Below, in pieces: positions 13,320-21,428 of a stretch of DNA of 49,994 nucleotides (the first letter of the stretch is position 1; each line of letters begins with the position of its first letter). Made by a program: the position numbers and the translations under genes. Source of the stretch: a virus; the IMG/VR virus record IMGVR_UViG_3300048591_000787, positions 1-49,994 of that record; one strand, given 5' to 3'. Under the pieces are notes generated by a model. It was not told the DNA's origin. It worked only from the letters and a program-made list of their open reading frames with translations, and did no database searches.

Positions 13320-13700
13320 AGATGCCGTAAGAGGGCGAGGGCCACCACGCGGGAGAGGACGCTTCCCACCACAAGGGGCCAGGGGAGAGGACCCCTATAA
13401 CGCTAGCTATGCGATAATAGCGATCAGGCAGTAGGCGGTATACACGGGCAGCCGTGCCGCCACATATTGTTGTTACTGCTCTGAACATTGCGCTGTCGGC
13501 GCTGCACAGTCCATGTTGTGCTGGTTGGGACAAGGTGCTACAACAACACCCCCAACACAGGACATCGGCTGTTACAGCATTGCCCTGTAGGAAACCTCGA
13601 CACGAGAAATACTACTACTGCTTAGGGGCTTTACACACTGTGTAGGGTCGCCTAAGCAGAAAGTGTTCCTGACACGATACGGTAAGTTGGCGGGTTGGTT
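13320..13700 (+). ncRNA. Structured non-coding region (candidate ncRNA), ~380 nt
   Basis: No convincing ORF exists between 13270 and 13753. Several stable stems are visible: AGGGG-AGAGGA-CCCCT (13381-13396), CGCTA..TAGCG (13401-13422), a bulged 10-bp GC stem GGCGG-tata-CACGG-GCAG-CCGTG-CCGCC (13434-13461), and a 9-bp stem CTGCTTAGG/CCTAAGCAG (13618-13626/13651-13659) enclosing TACACA-C-TGTGTA. Its base composition is GC-richer than flanking genes. It could be a phage-encoded structured RNA, a long leader, or an origin; the exact ends are guesses. Confidence 0.4.
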
Positions 13701-13712
13701 CTTCAAGGCATC

Positions 13713-13718
13713 TATAAA
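13713..13718 (+). promoter_or_regulatory. Possible -10 element before the 13754 gene
   Basis: TATAAA at 13713-13718, about 36 bases before the ATG at 13754; a TTGGCG at 13687 is 20 bases upstream, longer than ideal. Weak support for a promoter of the sigma factor operon. Confidence 0.25.
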
Positions 13719-13753
13719 AAAATGAAGTGGTAGTAGTGAGTTGGGAGTGTACC

Positions 13754-13984
13754 ATGACAGTAATATCTTCTTCTGGCAAGAATGGACCTAGGCGTCCCAA
13801 ACGCCAATGGTTGGCGCCAGCGCCTGTTTTTGAGACTGGCAATGAACGGAAACGTAAAGAAATTGATGAGGAGATGCGGGAGCGTGGTGTGAAGCCTTAC
13901 GCTTCTACTCGTGATTTTCGTAGAAGGCAGGGAATTGCTAGACACTTGGCTTTGAGGCCGGGGAATAAGGATTTGGATTTCTGA
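13754..13984 (+). CDS. Basic hypothetical protein, 76 aa
   Basis: ATG at 13754 follows GGGAG. The product is strongly charged and basic (GKNGPRRPKRQWLAP, NERKRKEIDEEMRERG, RDFRRRQGIARH), consistent with binding nucleic acid or RNA polymerase. It directly precedes the sigma factor gene (44-base gap), so it may be a partner or regulator, which is inferred from position only. Confidence 0.65.
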   Translation: MTVISSSGKNGPRRPKRQWLAPAPVFETGNERKRKEIDEEMRERGVKPYASTRDFRRRQGIARHLALRPGNKDLDF

Positions 13985-14028
13985 TGTTATGGCCAGTGAT
14001 ACGATAGCCAAAAATATTTGGAGTTATA

Positions 14029-14775
14029 GTGGCTAAACGAAAGAATGCTGACGATTTGTGGGAAAGATTCTATTCAGGTGATGATCGTGCGCTGAATGAT
14101 CTTGTTAAACATTATTCTTATCTTGTTGACAAGATCGTGAATATCATGGCGGCTGGTTTGCCAACATATGTTGACAAAGATGATTTGTATTCCGAAGGCA
14201 TGATTGGCCTTATGGATGCTATTATGAAGTTTACTGACAAAGGATATCAGTTCTCTACATATGCCCCATTTAGAATTCGTGGGGCGATTCTAGATTTCTT
14301 GAGAAAGAACGATTGGGCCACTCGTGCCCTGCGGTCGAAGCATCGTCAATTGGAACAGGTCATTGATGATCTTTCAGCCAAAAATGGCGAAGTGCCCCAC
14401 ATAAATGATGTTGCTGAATACTTGGAAGTTGATGTTGAGTCATTGCATCAGATCATGGCAGAGTCTTCGTGGGCCTCCCATATTTACCTTGATGAAATGG
14501 TTTCTGAAGATTCTGGTGAAATGTTTTCTGCGTGGGATCTTATTGAAGATGTCCAGGTGACAGATACATCCTTAGATTATGAAGATCTTATGGAACGTTT
14601 GAGTGATACTATGTATGAGTTGAGTGAGCAAGAGCGCAGCGTGTTTGCCATGTACTACATGAAGGGCGTTTCTCTGAAAGAGATCGGAGATATTTTAGGA
14701 GTCACTGAGTCTCGTGCTTGCCAGATCCACACTAGGACTTTGGACAAAATCAGATCCTCCTGGTCTGTCGTTTGA
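14029..14775 (+). CDS. RNA polymerase sigma factor, FliA/WhiG-like, 248 aa
   Basis: GTG at 14029 follows GGAG. Region 2 is complete (LVKHYSYLVDKIV, DLYSEGMIGLMDAIMKF, QFSTYAPFRIRGAILDFLR with the basic -10-binding end WATRALR), a region 3 helix set follows (EVPHINDVAEYLEV) and region 4 ends it (LSEQERSVFAMYYMKGVSLKEIGDILGVTESRACQ, split across two helices). The lack of region 1.1 and its length match FliA/WhiG-type group 3 sigma factors. It probably redirects host RNA polymerase to phage late promoters; which promoters is unknown. Confidence 0.92.
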   Translation: MAKRKNADDLWERFYSGDDRALNDLVKHYSYLVDKIVNIMAAGLPTYVDKDDLYSEGMIGLMDAIMKFTDKGYQFSTYAPFRIRGAILDFLRKNDWATRALRSKHRQLEQVIDDLSAKNGEVPHINDVAEYLEVDVESLHQIMAESSWASHIYLDEMVSEDSGEMFSAWDLIEDVQVTDTSLDYEDLMERLSDTMYELSEQERSVFAMYYMKGVSLKEIGDILGVTESRACQIHTRTLDKIRSSWSVV

Positions 14776-14785
14776 TTTGATTCAC

Positions 14786-14817
14786 AAGAGAGGTGTGGTT
14801 GAATGAAGACCTCTCTT
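14786..14817 (+). terminator. Stem-loop between sigma factor and RNR
   Basis: AAGAGAGGT (14786-14794) pairs perfectly with ACCTCTCTT (14809-14817), loop 14 bases. There is only a weak T run afterwards, so it may be a transcription-attenuating or RNA-processing hairpin rather than a full terminator. Confidence 0.5.
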
Positions 14818-14863
14818 AGTCGATGTTGTTGAAGCCGTTGAAGTTGCTTCCCGAGGAGTCCGA

Positions 14864-17800
14864 ATGTCTGAGTTTCTGTCCTTCACATTGCCCGATTCAT
14901 TTGTAGATGAATACAAAGATCGTCACATCGAATGGGGTTTCGATATTGGTGGAGGCAATTCTCTTGCAGAACTCATCTATGTCGACAAGTATTCTGCTCT
15001 AAGAGAAGATGGCACCAAGGAACGATGGTATGAAACTGTTCGACGTGTAGTTGAAGGGTACTATTCGATCCTCAAAGATCATTGTATTCGCAATCGTACC
15101 CCATGGAATGACTTCAAAGCTCTTGCTTCAGCCAAAGATGCTTACGAGCGGATCTTCACGTTTAAGTGGTGTCCTCCTGGTCGTGGGCTACAACATATGG
15201 GTAGAGACATTATTCATGAAACGCAAGACTCGTCCCCATTACAGTCCTGTGCATTTCTTTCAACATCTAAGTTGTCTCATCATTCAGCCAAAGAGGCCAC
15301 GGGTCCGTTTGTATTGATGATGGAAATGTCGATGACTGGGATTGGAGTGGGATATGATCTATTAGGAGCAGGTCGCCTTACTATTCATCAGCCCTTAGAT
15401 GACACAGAGCGGTTTGTGGTTCCCGATACCAGAGAGGGGTGGGCTCAGTCGGTCGGAAAGTTACTGGAGACATTCTTCTTCAAGAATCGTTCTCGTTTAG
15501 AATTCGATTATTCTGAAATTCGTCCTTCAGGAGCATTGCTGAAGACATTTGGTGGGCGTGCTTCTGGTCCAGGTCCGTTAATAACTCTTCATGAATCATT
15601 GGTTGAGCAGTTCAGCGGAAGAGCCGGTGAGTTAATCACGTCGCGAGACATTCTAGATGTGATGAACAAGATCGGTAGCGCAGTTGTCGCTGGTGGAGCG
15701 AGGCGCTCTGCTCAGCTAGCTCTTGGTCTTAGTGATGACGAAGACTTTATTTCAGCTAAAGACTGGAATCTTGAAGTTAACAAGGCACGGACCGATCCCA
15801 AAACTGGTTGGGCGCATAATTCCAACAATTCAGTATGTCTAGATATTAATCATAGTACAAATGACTATATTGATAATATCGTAGTTAATGGTGAGCCTGG
15901 GTTTGTGTGGTTGGATGTGATACGAGCGCACAGCAGATTGATCGACCCACCAGATGATAAAGACTATCGAGCGATGGGGGTGAATCCATGTTTTAGTGGA
16001 GATACATTCATTGCTGTCGCTGATGGACGCAATGCTGTATCCATTCGGGAACTTGCTGAATCTGGCGATGATATTCCTGTATATTCTCTGAACACTGTCA
16101 ATGGTGATGTAGAGATTAAATGGGCCAGAAATCCACGTAAGACGCGCGAGAACGCTGCAATGGTAGAAATTCATCTACAGGACGGTACTTCTCTTAAAGT
16201 GACCCCAGACCACAAGTTTGTATTGCGAGATGGTACTATGAAGAAGGCCATGAACTTGGAGCCTGGGGATTCCTTGCCCGCCTTTTCTAAACGACTAGAG
16301 CCAATCAAGCCGGGATCTAGCGACTACTATCGTTTGCACACTAATGTAGTTGATCCCACTCAACGCACGTTTGAACACAGGCTAATTGCTCAGTTCCATA
16401 ATCCAGATGGTTGGGATGCGCTATATAATGTGAATAAAACATCTGGATGGATCAATGGCGGATTGATTGTTCATCATAAGGATTATGATCCTTTGAACAA
16501 TAGGCCAGACAATTTAGAGGTCATGACACATTCTGCCCATGCTAAGCTGCATGGCAGTCACGATAATCGTGGTGCTAATAACCCTATGTATGGCAAGAGG
16601 CATAGCCCAGCAACCAAAGCAAAGATTGGTGCTAAAACTGCTGAGCGATTCAGTACAGAAGATCAGCGTCGGGCTCATGGTTGTGCAGTGAAAGCTGGAT
16701 TGACTGATGAGTCGCGTCGTGCCATGAGTGAGGCTCGTAAGCGTGCCAATACTAAGTATTATCTAGAGCAAGAAGCAAAAACTGATCTTGATACAATGTG
16801 GATTGATGGGACCCTTCGTGCTGTAAAGTCTTGTATTATTTGCGAGAAGGAAATGGTTTTAGCATGGAGATTTCGACATGCTGTATTTTGCTCACATTCC
16901 TGTCACAATAAACATGAGGTAGCAATACAGAAGCGTAATATTGGATTGCGTGCTGCACATGAAAAAAAGTCTGCTGACAATTTAACATTACAAATTGAAT
17001 GCTATTTGGATCTTGTAGACTCATTGGGGCGGAACCCATTACGCAAAGAGTGGGAAGGTGAATGTAGGAGTCGTAAAGTCCCTCACCGATTCCAAAAAAA
17101 TACATCTAATCCCAATATTCCAAAATGCTTTTCTCATCTAAAAGAGATGGCTTTGTCCTACAATCATCGCGTTGTAAGCGTTACACATCTTGATGAATGC
17201 GAGGATGTTTACAACCTAACTGTTGATGACTATTCAACTGTTGGGGTTGTTACAAGTGTTGAGCATGGCTTTAGTGGAATATTTACATTCCAATGCAGCG
17301 AGCAGGCACTTGAGCATACAGAATGTTGTACGTTGGTTGAAACTTTTCCTCATAAGCATGAAACTTATGAGGATTACCGTGAGACGTTGAAGCACGCTTA
17401 CCTGTATGGAAAGGCTGTTACCTTACTTCCTACACGTTGGCCTGAAACTAACGAAGTCATGGCGCGCAATCGTCGTATTGGATGTTCTATTAGTGGATTG
17501 GCTGAATTTGTGGAAAGTCGTGGGTGGGATGAATTGCGCCAGTGGATGGATGATGGCTACTCTTTTCTAGAGCATCGTGATCGTAAGTATTCAGAATGGC
17601 TTGCGGTACGTGAGTCTATCAAGCGAACAAGCGTGAAGCCTTCTGGTACAACATCTTTGTTGACGCATTCTACTCCTGGAGTACACTGGCCCGTGGCTAC
17701 TGGTCACTATATTCGCAGAGTACGATTCAACCGCACTAATCCGCTGGTAGAGCGTTTGATCGAAGCTGGGTATGAAGCCGAGCCTGCTGATGGAGATCCA

Positions 17801-18184
17801 GATTATACAGTTGTAGTTACATTTATCACTAGTGGTCCAGATATTCGCAACGAGCGACAGGTAAGTATTTGGGAAAAGGCGGAATTGGCTGCCATGGCAC
17901 AACGCTGGTGGTCAGATAACTGTGTGTCTGCCACAATAACGTTCACTCCAGAAGAACGCTATCAGATTGAACCTCTGTTGTCTTCCAAAAAAGGCCAATT
18001 CAAGACCCTCTCCTTCTTGCCGCTGTACGAAGAGGCCACTTACTCTCAACAACCTTTTGAGAAGATTGCTGAGAATGGTGTGGTAGAATCATACCTTGCA
18101 AACAAGCAGCGCCTTGATCTGTATACAACTGGCATTGCAGCGGCTGGTGACAAGTTTTGTGACAACGATACTTGTACTATATAG
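14864..18184 (+). CDS. nrdJ: Adenosylcobalamin-dependent ribonucleotide reductase (class II, monomeric RTPR type) with intein, 1106 aa precursor
   Basis: ATG follows AGGAG. The host protein is residues 1-375 plus 811-1106 (671 aa when spliced), the size of Lactobacillus-type triphosphate reductase. Conserved features: early Cys129 (LQSCAFLS), GVGYDLLGAG, GGARRSAQLALG, then after splicing NP-CSEQALEHTECC, and the C-terminal shuttle pair CDNDTC (Cys1099, Cys1104). The spacing of 11 between Cys811 and the second Cys of HTECC and 5 between the terminal Cys fits the Cys408/Cys419 and Cys731/Cys736 pattern of the L. leichmannii enzyme. Needs host-supplied B12, no oxygen, so works aerobically or not. 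Supplies dNTPs. Confidence 0.93.
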   Translation: MSEFLSFTLPDSFVDEYKDRHIEWGFDIGGGNSLAELIYVDKYSALREDGTKERWYETVRRVVEGYYSILKDHCIRNRTPWNDFKALASAKDAYERIFTFKWCPPGRGLQHMGRDIIHETQDSSPLQSCAFLSTSKLSHHSAKEATGPFVLMMEMSMTGIGVGYDLLGAGRLTIHQPLDDTERFVVPDTREGWAQSVGKLLETFFFKNRSRLEFDYSEIRPSGALLKTFGGRASGPGPLITLHESLVEQFSGRAGELITSRDILDVMNKIGSAVVAGGARRSAQLALGLSDDEDFISAKDWNLEVNKARTDPKTGWAHNSNNSVCLDINHSTNDYIDNIVVNGEPGFVWLDVIRAHSRLIDPPDDKDYRAMGVNPCFSGDTFIAVADGRNAVSIRELAESGDDIPVYSLNTVNGDVEIKWARNPRKTRENAAMVEIHLQDGTSLKVTPDHKFVLRDGTMKKAMNLEPGDSLPAFSKRLEPIKPGSSDYYRLHTNVVDPTQRTFEHRLIAQFHNPDGWDALYNVNKTSGWINGGLIVHHKDYDPLNNRPDNLEVMTHSAHAKLHGSHDNRGANNPMYGKRHSPATKAKIGAKTAERFSTEDQRRAHGCAVKAGLTDESRRAMSEARKRANTKYYLEQEAKTDLDTMWIDGTLRAVKSCIICEKEMVLAWRFRHAVFCSHSCHNKHEVAIQKRNIGLRAAHEKKSADNLTLQIECYLDLVDSLGRNPLRKEWEGECRSRKVPHRFQKNTSNPNIPKCFSHLKEMALSYNHRVVSVTHLDECEDVYNLTVDDYSTVGVVTSVEHGFSGIFTFQCSEQALEHTECCTLVETFPHKHETYEDYRETLKHAYLYGKAVTLLPTRWPETNEVMARNRRIGCSISGLAEFVESRGWDELRQWMDDGYSFLEHRDRKYSEWLAVRESIKRTSVKPSGTTSLLTHSTPGVHWPVATGHYIRRVRFNRTNPLVERLIEAGYEAEPADGDPDYTVVVTFITSGPDIRNERQVSIWEKAELAAMAQRWWSDNCVSATITFTPEERYQIEPLLSSKKGQFKTLSFLPLYEEATYSQQPFEKIAENGVVESYLANKQRLDLYTTGIAAAGDKFCDNDTCTI
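15989..17293 (+). mobile_element. Intein with HNH homing endonuclease inside nrdJ, 435 aa
   Basis: It begins at Cys376 (CFSGDTF, block A) and has the TxxH block B motif (TPDHKFV, Thr447-His450). The centre carries an HNH nuclease (HHKDYDPLNNRPDNLEV, from residue ~536) and NUMOD3-like segments (NNPMYGKRHSPATKAKIG). The C-terminal end is CEDVYNLTVDDYSTV followed by GIFTFQ, then Cys811 of the extein. The last two residues are Phe-Gln instead of His-Asn, so splicing would need Gln cyclisation. Insertion is directly before the extein cysteine equivalent to the thiyl-radical residue. Confidence 0.9.
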
Positions 18185-18192
18185 GAAATATC

Positions 18193-18498
18193 ATGAGTGA
18201 TGATGTAAGTGATCTTTTGAAAATTGGGTTGTTGTATCTAGTATCTGAAGTGATGCGCATTCAGGGGGGAGAAATATACTGGAATTCAGCCATTTTCCAA
18301 ATGCGTCCATACCTTGAACATGAATCTGTTGAACCCAATTTTACATATGGTGACTTAGAAGTGTCTTGGCATAAGGTTCCTGGTCACTCTATGAGAGCTA
18401 ATCGAATATACCCGGATCGTTTTGTTATTGATATGATGATCAACTGCTTGAAAGACCTTCGCTTGGAAGGCACTTATGCTATCCAATTGTCTGCGTGA
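18193..18498 (+). CDS. Hypothetical protein, 101 aa
   Basis: ATG at 18193 follows AGGA, just after the RNR stop. Mixed alpha/beta (DLLKIGLLYLVSEVMRIQGG, VDLEV-like strands and a KDLRLEGTYAIQLSA end). It is linked to the next gene by a TGATG overlap. No family recognised. Confidence 0.6.
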   Translation: MSDDVSDLLKIGLLYLVSEVMRIQGGEIYWNSAIFQMRPYLEHESVEPNFTYGDLEVSWHKVPGHSMRANRIYPDRFVIDMMINCLKDLRLEGTYAIQLSA

Positions 18499-18779
18499 TG
18501 AAGAATCGTGAGATAATCTACCGTTGTCTATGGGGTTGCACTAATAGAGATGGTCAGATCATTGTATCGCAGCAGGACTTATCTAAGGTTCTGAATATCT
18601 CATACCAAAAGCTATCTCAGTTATTTACAGAATTCACAGACCTCGGCATGTTTCGCAAGGATGGCTGGACATTTACAATACTTTACCATCCAGACAAAAT
18701 CCCTTGGGAGAAATACGAAGATCTACGTGCCGCTTATTCACAACATAGGAGAGACAATGAGCGATTTACCCGAGAATGA
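18498..18779 (+). CDS. Winged-helix-like DNA-binding protein, 93 aa
   Basis: ATG at 18498 overlaps the upstream stop (TGATG); a GTG at 18495 is an alternative. It looks like a winged HTH: IVSQQDLSKVLNISYQKLSQLFTEF as recognition helices and GMFRKDGWTFTILYHP as wing strands. May regulate transcription or act in replication; this is inferred. Confidence 0.55.
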   Translation: MKNREIIYRCLWGCTNRDGQIIVSQQDLSKVLNISYQKLSQLFTEFTDLGMFRKDGWTFTILYHPDKIPWEKYEDLRAAYSQHRRDNERFTRE

Positions 18780-19038
18780 TGATTTTGATGAGTATGACGT
18801 TCAAGAAGTTGCGCCTTCGATTAGTCGGAGCATTTTACGAACAGTCGTGCCATATGTGGTTGCATGGGTATTAGCAGTATTGGCAAAGATTGGTTTCGAT
18901 ACTGATAGCGAACAAGTTACTTTAGCAGTGACACCAATTATTGGCACAATCTATTACGCTTTGGTTCGTTGGCTAGAGGAACATGTTGACAGTCGGTTTG
19001 GTTGGTTACTAGGTTCCGCTACATCTCCATCTTACTGA
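18757..19038 (+). CDS. Holin-like membrane protein, 93 aa
   Basis: ATG at 18757 follows AGGAGAG. An acidic N-terminus (ENDDFDEYD) is followed by two transmembrane segments (VVPYVVAWVLAVLAKIGF, LAVTPIIGTIYYALVRW) and an end RFGWLLGSATSPSY. The pattern of an RTVVP..VLA, then YY.LVR.LE and FGWLLG.. matches a membrane protein common in actinobacteriophages and often called a holin. It would release the endolysin; the endolysin lies 9 kb away, so this is family inference. Confidence 0.6.
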   Translation: MSDLPENDDFDEYDVQEVAPSISRSILRTVVPYVVAWVLAVLAKIGFDTDSEQVTLAVTPIIGTIYYALVRWLEEHVDSRFGWLLGSATSPSY

Positions 19039-19079
19039 TTTCTGCTTGACACGAGGGAATCTGTCTGTAGGATGTGGGT

Positions 19080-19424
19080 ATGGAATTTCAAGAGAAGGTA
19101 GATTCAGCGGTCCGAGGACTCTTGGAGCGATTCGAGAAGATTGGACTAGTTCCCCTAGCGGCTGATCTCGCCCTGTCGGTAGATCCTACTCAGCCGCCGA
19201 TTGAGCCAACTTCAGAGATTGTCCAGCAAAGATTTGAGAGTGGAGAATCTCGTTTAGTTGCACAAGTTGTGTTGAGGCCAACACATGTGGCTTTTACTGA
19301 ACGAGTGCTTGATCCTGAAGCACACGAGATGACACAGGCTTTTCGTAAGGAGCTTCCTACAGAGGAAGAGGTTGGTATTGATATGATGGTTGAAGAATTG
19401 TCTTCATGGGATGAAGATTTGTGA
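19080..19424 (+). CDS. Hypothetical protein, 114 aa
   Basis: ATG at 19080 has AGGATG upstream. Helical first part (SAVRGLLERFEKIGL), central beta part (RLVAQVVLRPTHVAFTERV), and acidic helical end (EEVGIDMMVEELSSWDEDL). Its stop overlaps the GTG of the glycosyltransferase gene. No family recognised. Confidence 0.6.
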   Translation: MEFQEKVDSAVRGLLERFEKIGLVPLAADLALSVDPTQPPIEPTSEIVQQRFESGESRLVAQVVLRPTHVAFTERVLDPEAHEMTQAFRKELPTEEEVGIDMMVEELSSWDEDL

Positions 19425-20089
19425 CTAGCATTGCTATTATTACTGCTGTTACTGGCGATTATGATCACGAGATCCAGCATGATGCTTTAGATCATCGTTC
19501 TGATATTCATCGTTACTTTTTTACCGATGGACAAAGTTCTAGACGTGGTTGGCGTCGCGTTGAGTTGCCAGCTAATGCTGGGTTGGATAATAGGCGACTT
19601 TCTAAGTTGCCAAAACTCAATCCTCATGCGTATGATTTCTTACGAGAATATGAGTATGTAATTTGGATTGATGGAGATATGGGAGTTCTAAACTCTAAGT
19701 TCCCAGAACAGATTATTTCTTATCTATCGTATGGATTATTACTATCTCCACACTTTGATAACCGTCACTGTGCTTACGGGGAGGCTACAATTCGTCCTCC
19801 TAAGTATGCCAATGAACCATTAGATAAACAAGTTGCTTTTTACCGGTCTGAAGGATTTCCAGAAAATTTTGGGCTTTTTGAGGCAGGTGTTCAAGTAAGG
19901 CGCATGAATTCACATGGATTAATTGAGTTTGAACGATTGTGGCTTGAACAGAATATGACGTTCTCATACCAAGATCAAATCAGTCTTCCGTATTCCTTAT
20001 GGAAGACTGGGCTTCAGTATAGCGCTTTGCCGAAGTCATTCCGAGAATATGAATGGATTCACATAAATGCTCATAAGAGGGAAGATTGA
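19421..20089 (+). CDS. DUF616 (TOD1/MUCI70)-like glycosyltransferase, 222 aa
   Basis: GTG start overlaps the previous stop. The N-terminus MTSIAIITAVTGDYD, then LSKLPKLNPHAYDFLREYEYVIWIDGDM (split), with the DxD-like metal/sugar-binding WIDGDM, resembles the TOD1/MUCI70 glycosyltransferase family. It would transfer a sugar from a nucleotide-sugar donor; donor and acceptor unknown. First gene of the sugar island (19.4-26.2 kb). Confidence 0.65.
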   Translation: MTSIAIITAVTGDYDHEIQHDALDHRSDIHRYFFTDGQSSRRGWRRVELPANAGLDNRRLSKLPKLNPHAYDFLREYEYVIWIDGDMGVLNSKFPEQIISYLSYGLLLSPHFDNRHCAYGEATIRPPKYANEPLDKQVAFYRSEGFPENFGLFEAGVQVRRMNSHGLIEFERLWLEQNMTFSYQDQISLPYSLWKTGLQYSALPKSFREYEWIHINAHKRED

Positions 20090-20904
20090 TGAGAGTTACG
20101 GTAACTGGTGCTGATGGGTTCATTGGTAAAAACGTGGTTCGTAGTTTACGTGATTTCAGTGATGTCCAGTGCATAGATCTACCATATGATATTAGAAGCT
20201 CAGAAACTGTTGGTGTTATAGTACAATGGCAACCAGATATAATCGTACATATTGCTGGTAGTTGTTCTACCACAAAGGGTATTGCTAACCCAGTTGATGA
20301 TATGTCTGTAAATGCTCTTGGTACTGTTGCCATGTTGGATGCAGCGAATCATAGTGGGGCAAGATTTATTTATACTTCTACATTAAAAGCTGAACCCACT
20401 CTGCACGGTCTTAGAACGCCATATGGTCTTAGTAAGTATGTTGGAGAGTTGTATTGTAAAGAGTTTCATAGTGTATATGGAGTACCATATATAATCAATC
20501 GCCCAGGTACAGTTTATGGAGCAGGTCAACAGGGGAGTCCAGAATCTGGATGGATTGCATGGTTTATTGAAGCTCATCAAAAACATCTTCCGGTAGTTGT
20601 AAACGGTGACGGACTCCAGCGTCGAGAGCTGCTACATGTTAGTGACTACGCAGCCCTTGTAACCACTCAGGCATTGAACTTTGAGCAATGGGAATCTAAT
20701 CAGCCATATAGAGTGGCTGGTGGTCCAAATAATGATGTGAGCGTTTTGGATGTAGTGGCAGCATTAAAACTACAACACTCTTTTGGGCCTGCAAGAATTG
20801 GTGATCACATTCAAATGAATGGTGATTCTGGGGTGTTTGATTGGGATTTGGTGAAATGGAGTGATTGGCTTGATCATTATCTGAATACAGGGGTGGAATT
20901 ATGA
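20089..20904 (+). CDS. NAD-dependent sugar epimerase/dehydratase (extended SDR), 271 aa
   Basis: ATG overlaps the upstream stop (TGATG). Rossmann GADGFIGKNV at residues ~7-16, catalytic YGLSK (Tyr-x-x-x-Lys), then NRPGTVYGAG and a late WDLVKWSDWL segment fit nucleotide-sugar modifying SDR enzymes. It likely makes or changes a UDP/GDP-sugar used by the neighbouring glycosyltransferases; exact activity cannot be named. Overlaps the methyltransferase gene by ATGA. Confidence 0.8.
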   Translation: MRVTVTGADGFIGKNVVRSLRDFSDVQCIDLPYDIRSSETVGVIVQWQPDIIVHIAGSCSTTKGIANPVDDMSVNALGTVAMLDAANHSGARFIYTSTLKAEPTLHGLRTPYGLSKYVGELYCKEFHSVYGVPYIINRPGTVYGAGQQGSPESGWIAWFIEAHQKHLPVVVNGDGLQRRELLHVSDYAALVTTQALNFEQWESNQPYRVAGGPNNDVSVLDVVAALKLQHSFGPARIGDHIQMNGDSGVFDWDLVKWSDWLDHYLNTGVEL

Positions 20905-21428
20905 ATCATCATGATAATCGTACAGACAAAGGGTCATGGGCTCATAACTATCTTATGATTTATGATCGCATAATCAGCAACCCTCCTGATAGAGTATTAG
21001 AGATTGGTATATACCAAGGAGGGTCTCTGAGGGTTTGGGCGGATGAGTGGCCTGATGCAGAATTGCACGGTGTTGATATTGATGCTGCTTTTATACGTGA
21101 TGACATACCGGCAAATATCCATCTCGCAGATGCATATCAACCATCTATATTACTTGAGCCATGGGCACTGCCTGGATTTGATCTTATTATTGACGATGGT
21201 CCTCATACAATAGAGTCACAATTATTTACCATAACTAAATGGGTAACATTATTGCGCTCTGGCGGTGTGCTTGTTGTTGAAGATATTCGGGATGAGTTGA
21301 CTTTACAAGAACTGGCCTCCAACCTGCCGCTGGAAATGAAAAGGCGATCCTTCGGTGTTGTTTTAGATGGCTGTTCGTCTCAATTCTCTGATTCACATTG
21401 GAGTAGGATGTTGGTGGTCTTGGGATGA
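20901..21428 (+). CDS. Sugar O-methyltransferase-like, SAM dependent, 175 aa
   Basis: TDKGSWAHNYLMIYD is the lead motif of the MycE/TylF-type sugar O-methyltransferase group; LEIGIYQGGSLRVW is the SAM-binding motif I, and LIIDDGPHTIESQ the acidic metal/SAM motif. About 100 residues shorter than the usual members. It would methylate a hydroxyl on a sugar, capping or protecting it. Overlaps both neighbours by four bases. Confidence 0.75.
   Translation: MNHHDNRTDKGSWAHNYLMIYDRIISNPPDRVLEIGIYQGGSLRVWADEWPDAELHGVDIDAAFIRDDIPANIHLADAYQPSILLEPWALPGFDLIIDDGPHTIESQLFTITKWVTLLRSGGVLVVEDIRDELTLQELASNLPLEMKRRSFGVVLDGCSSQFSDSHWSRMLVVLG

Noticed and set aside
13297-13533. Minus-strand ORF of 78 codons
   Set aside because: Composition and residue order look random, no ribosome binding site, and it spans several strong hairpins; the same region is better read as non-coding structured DNA.
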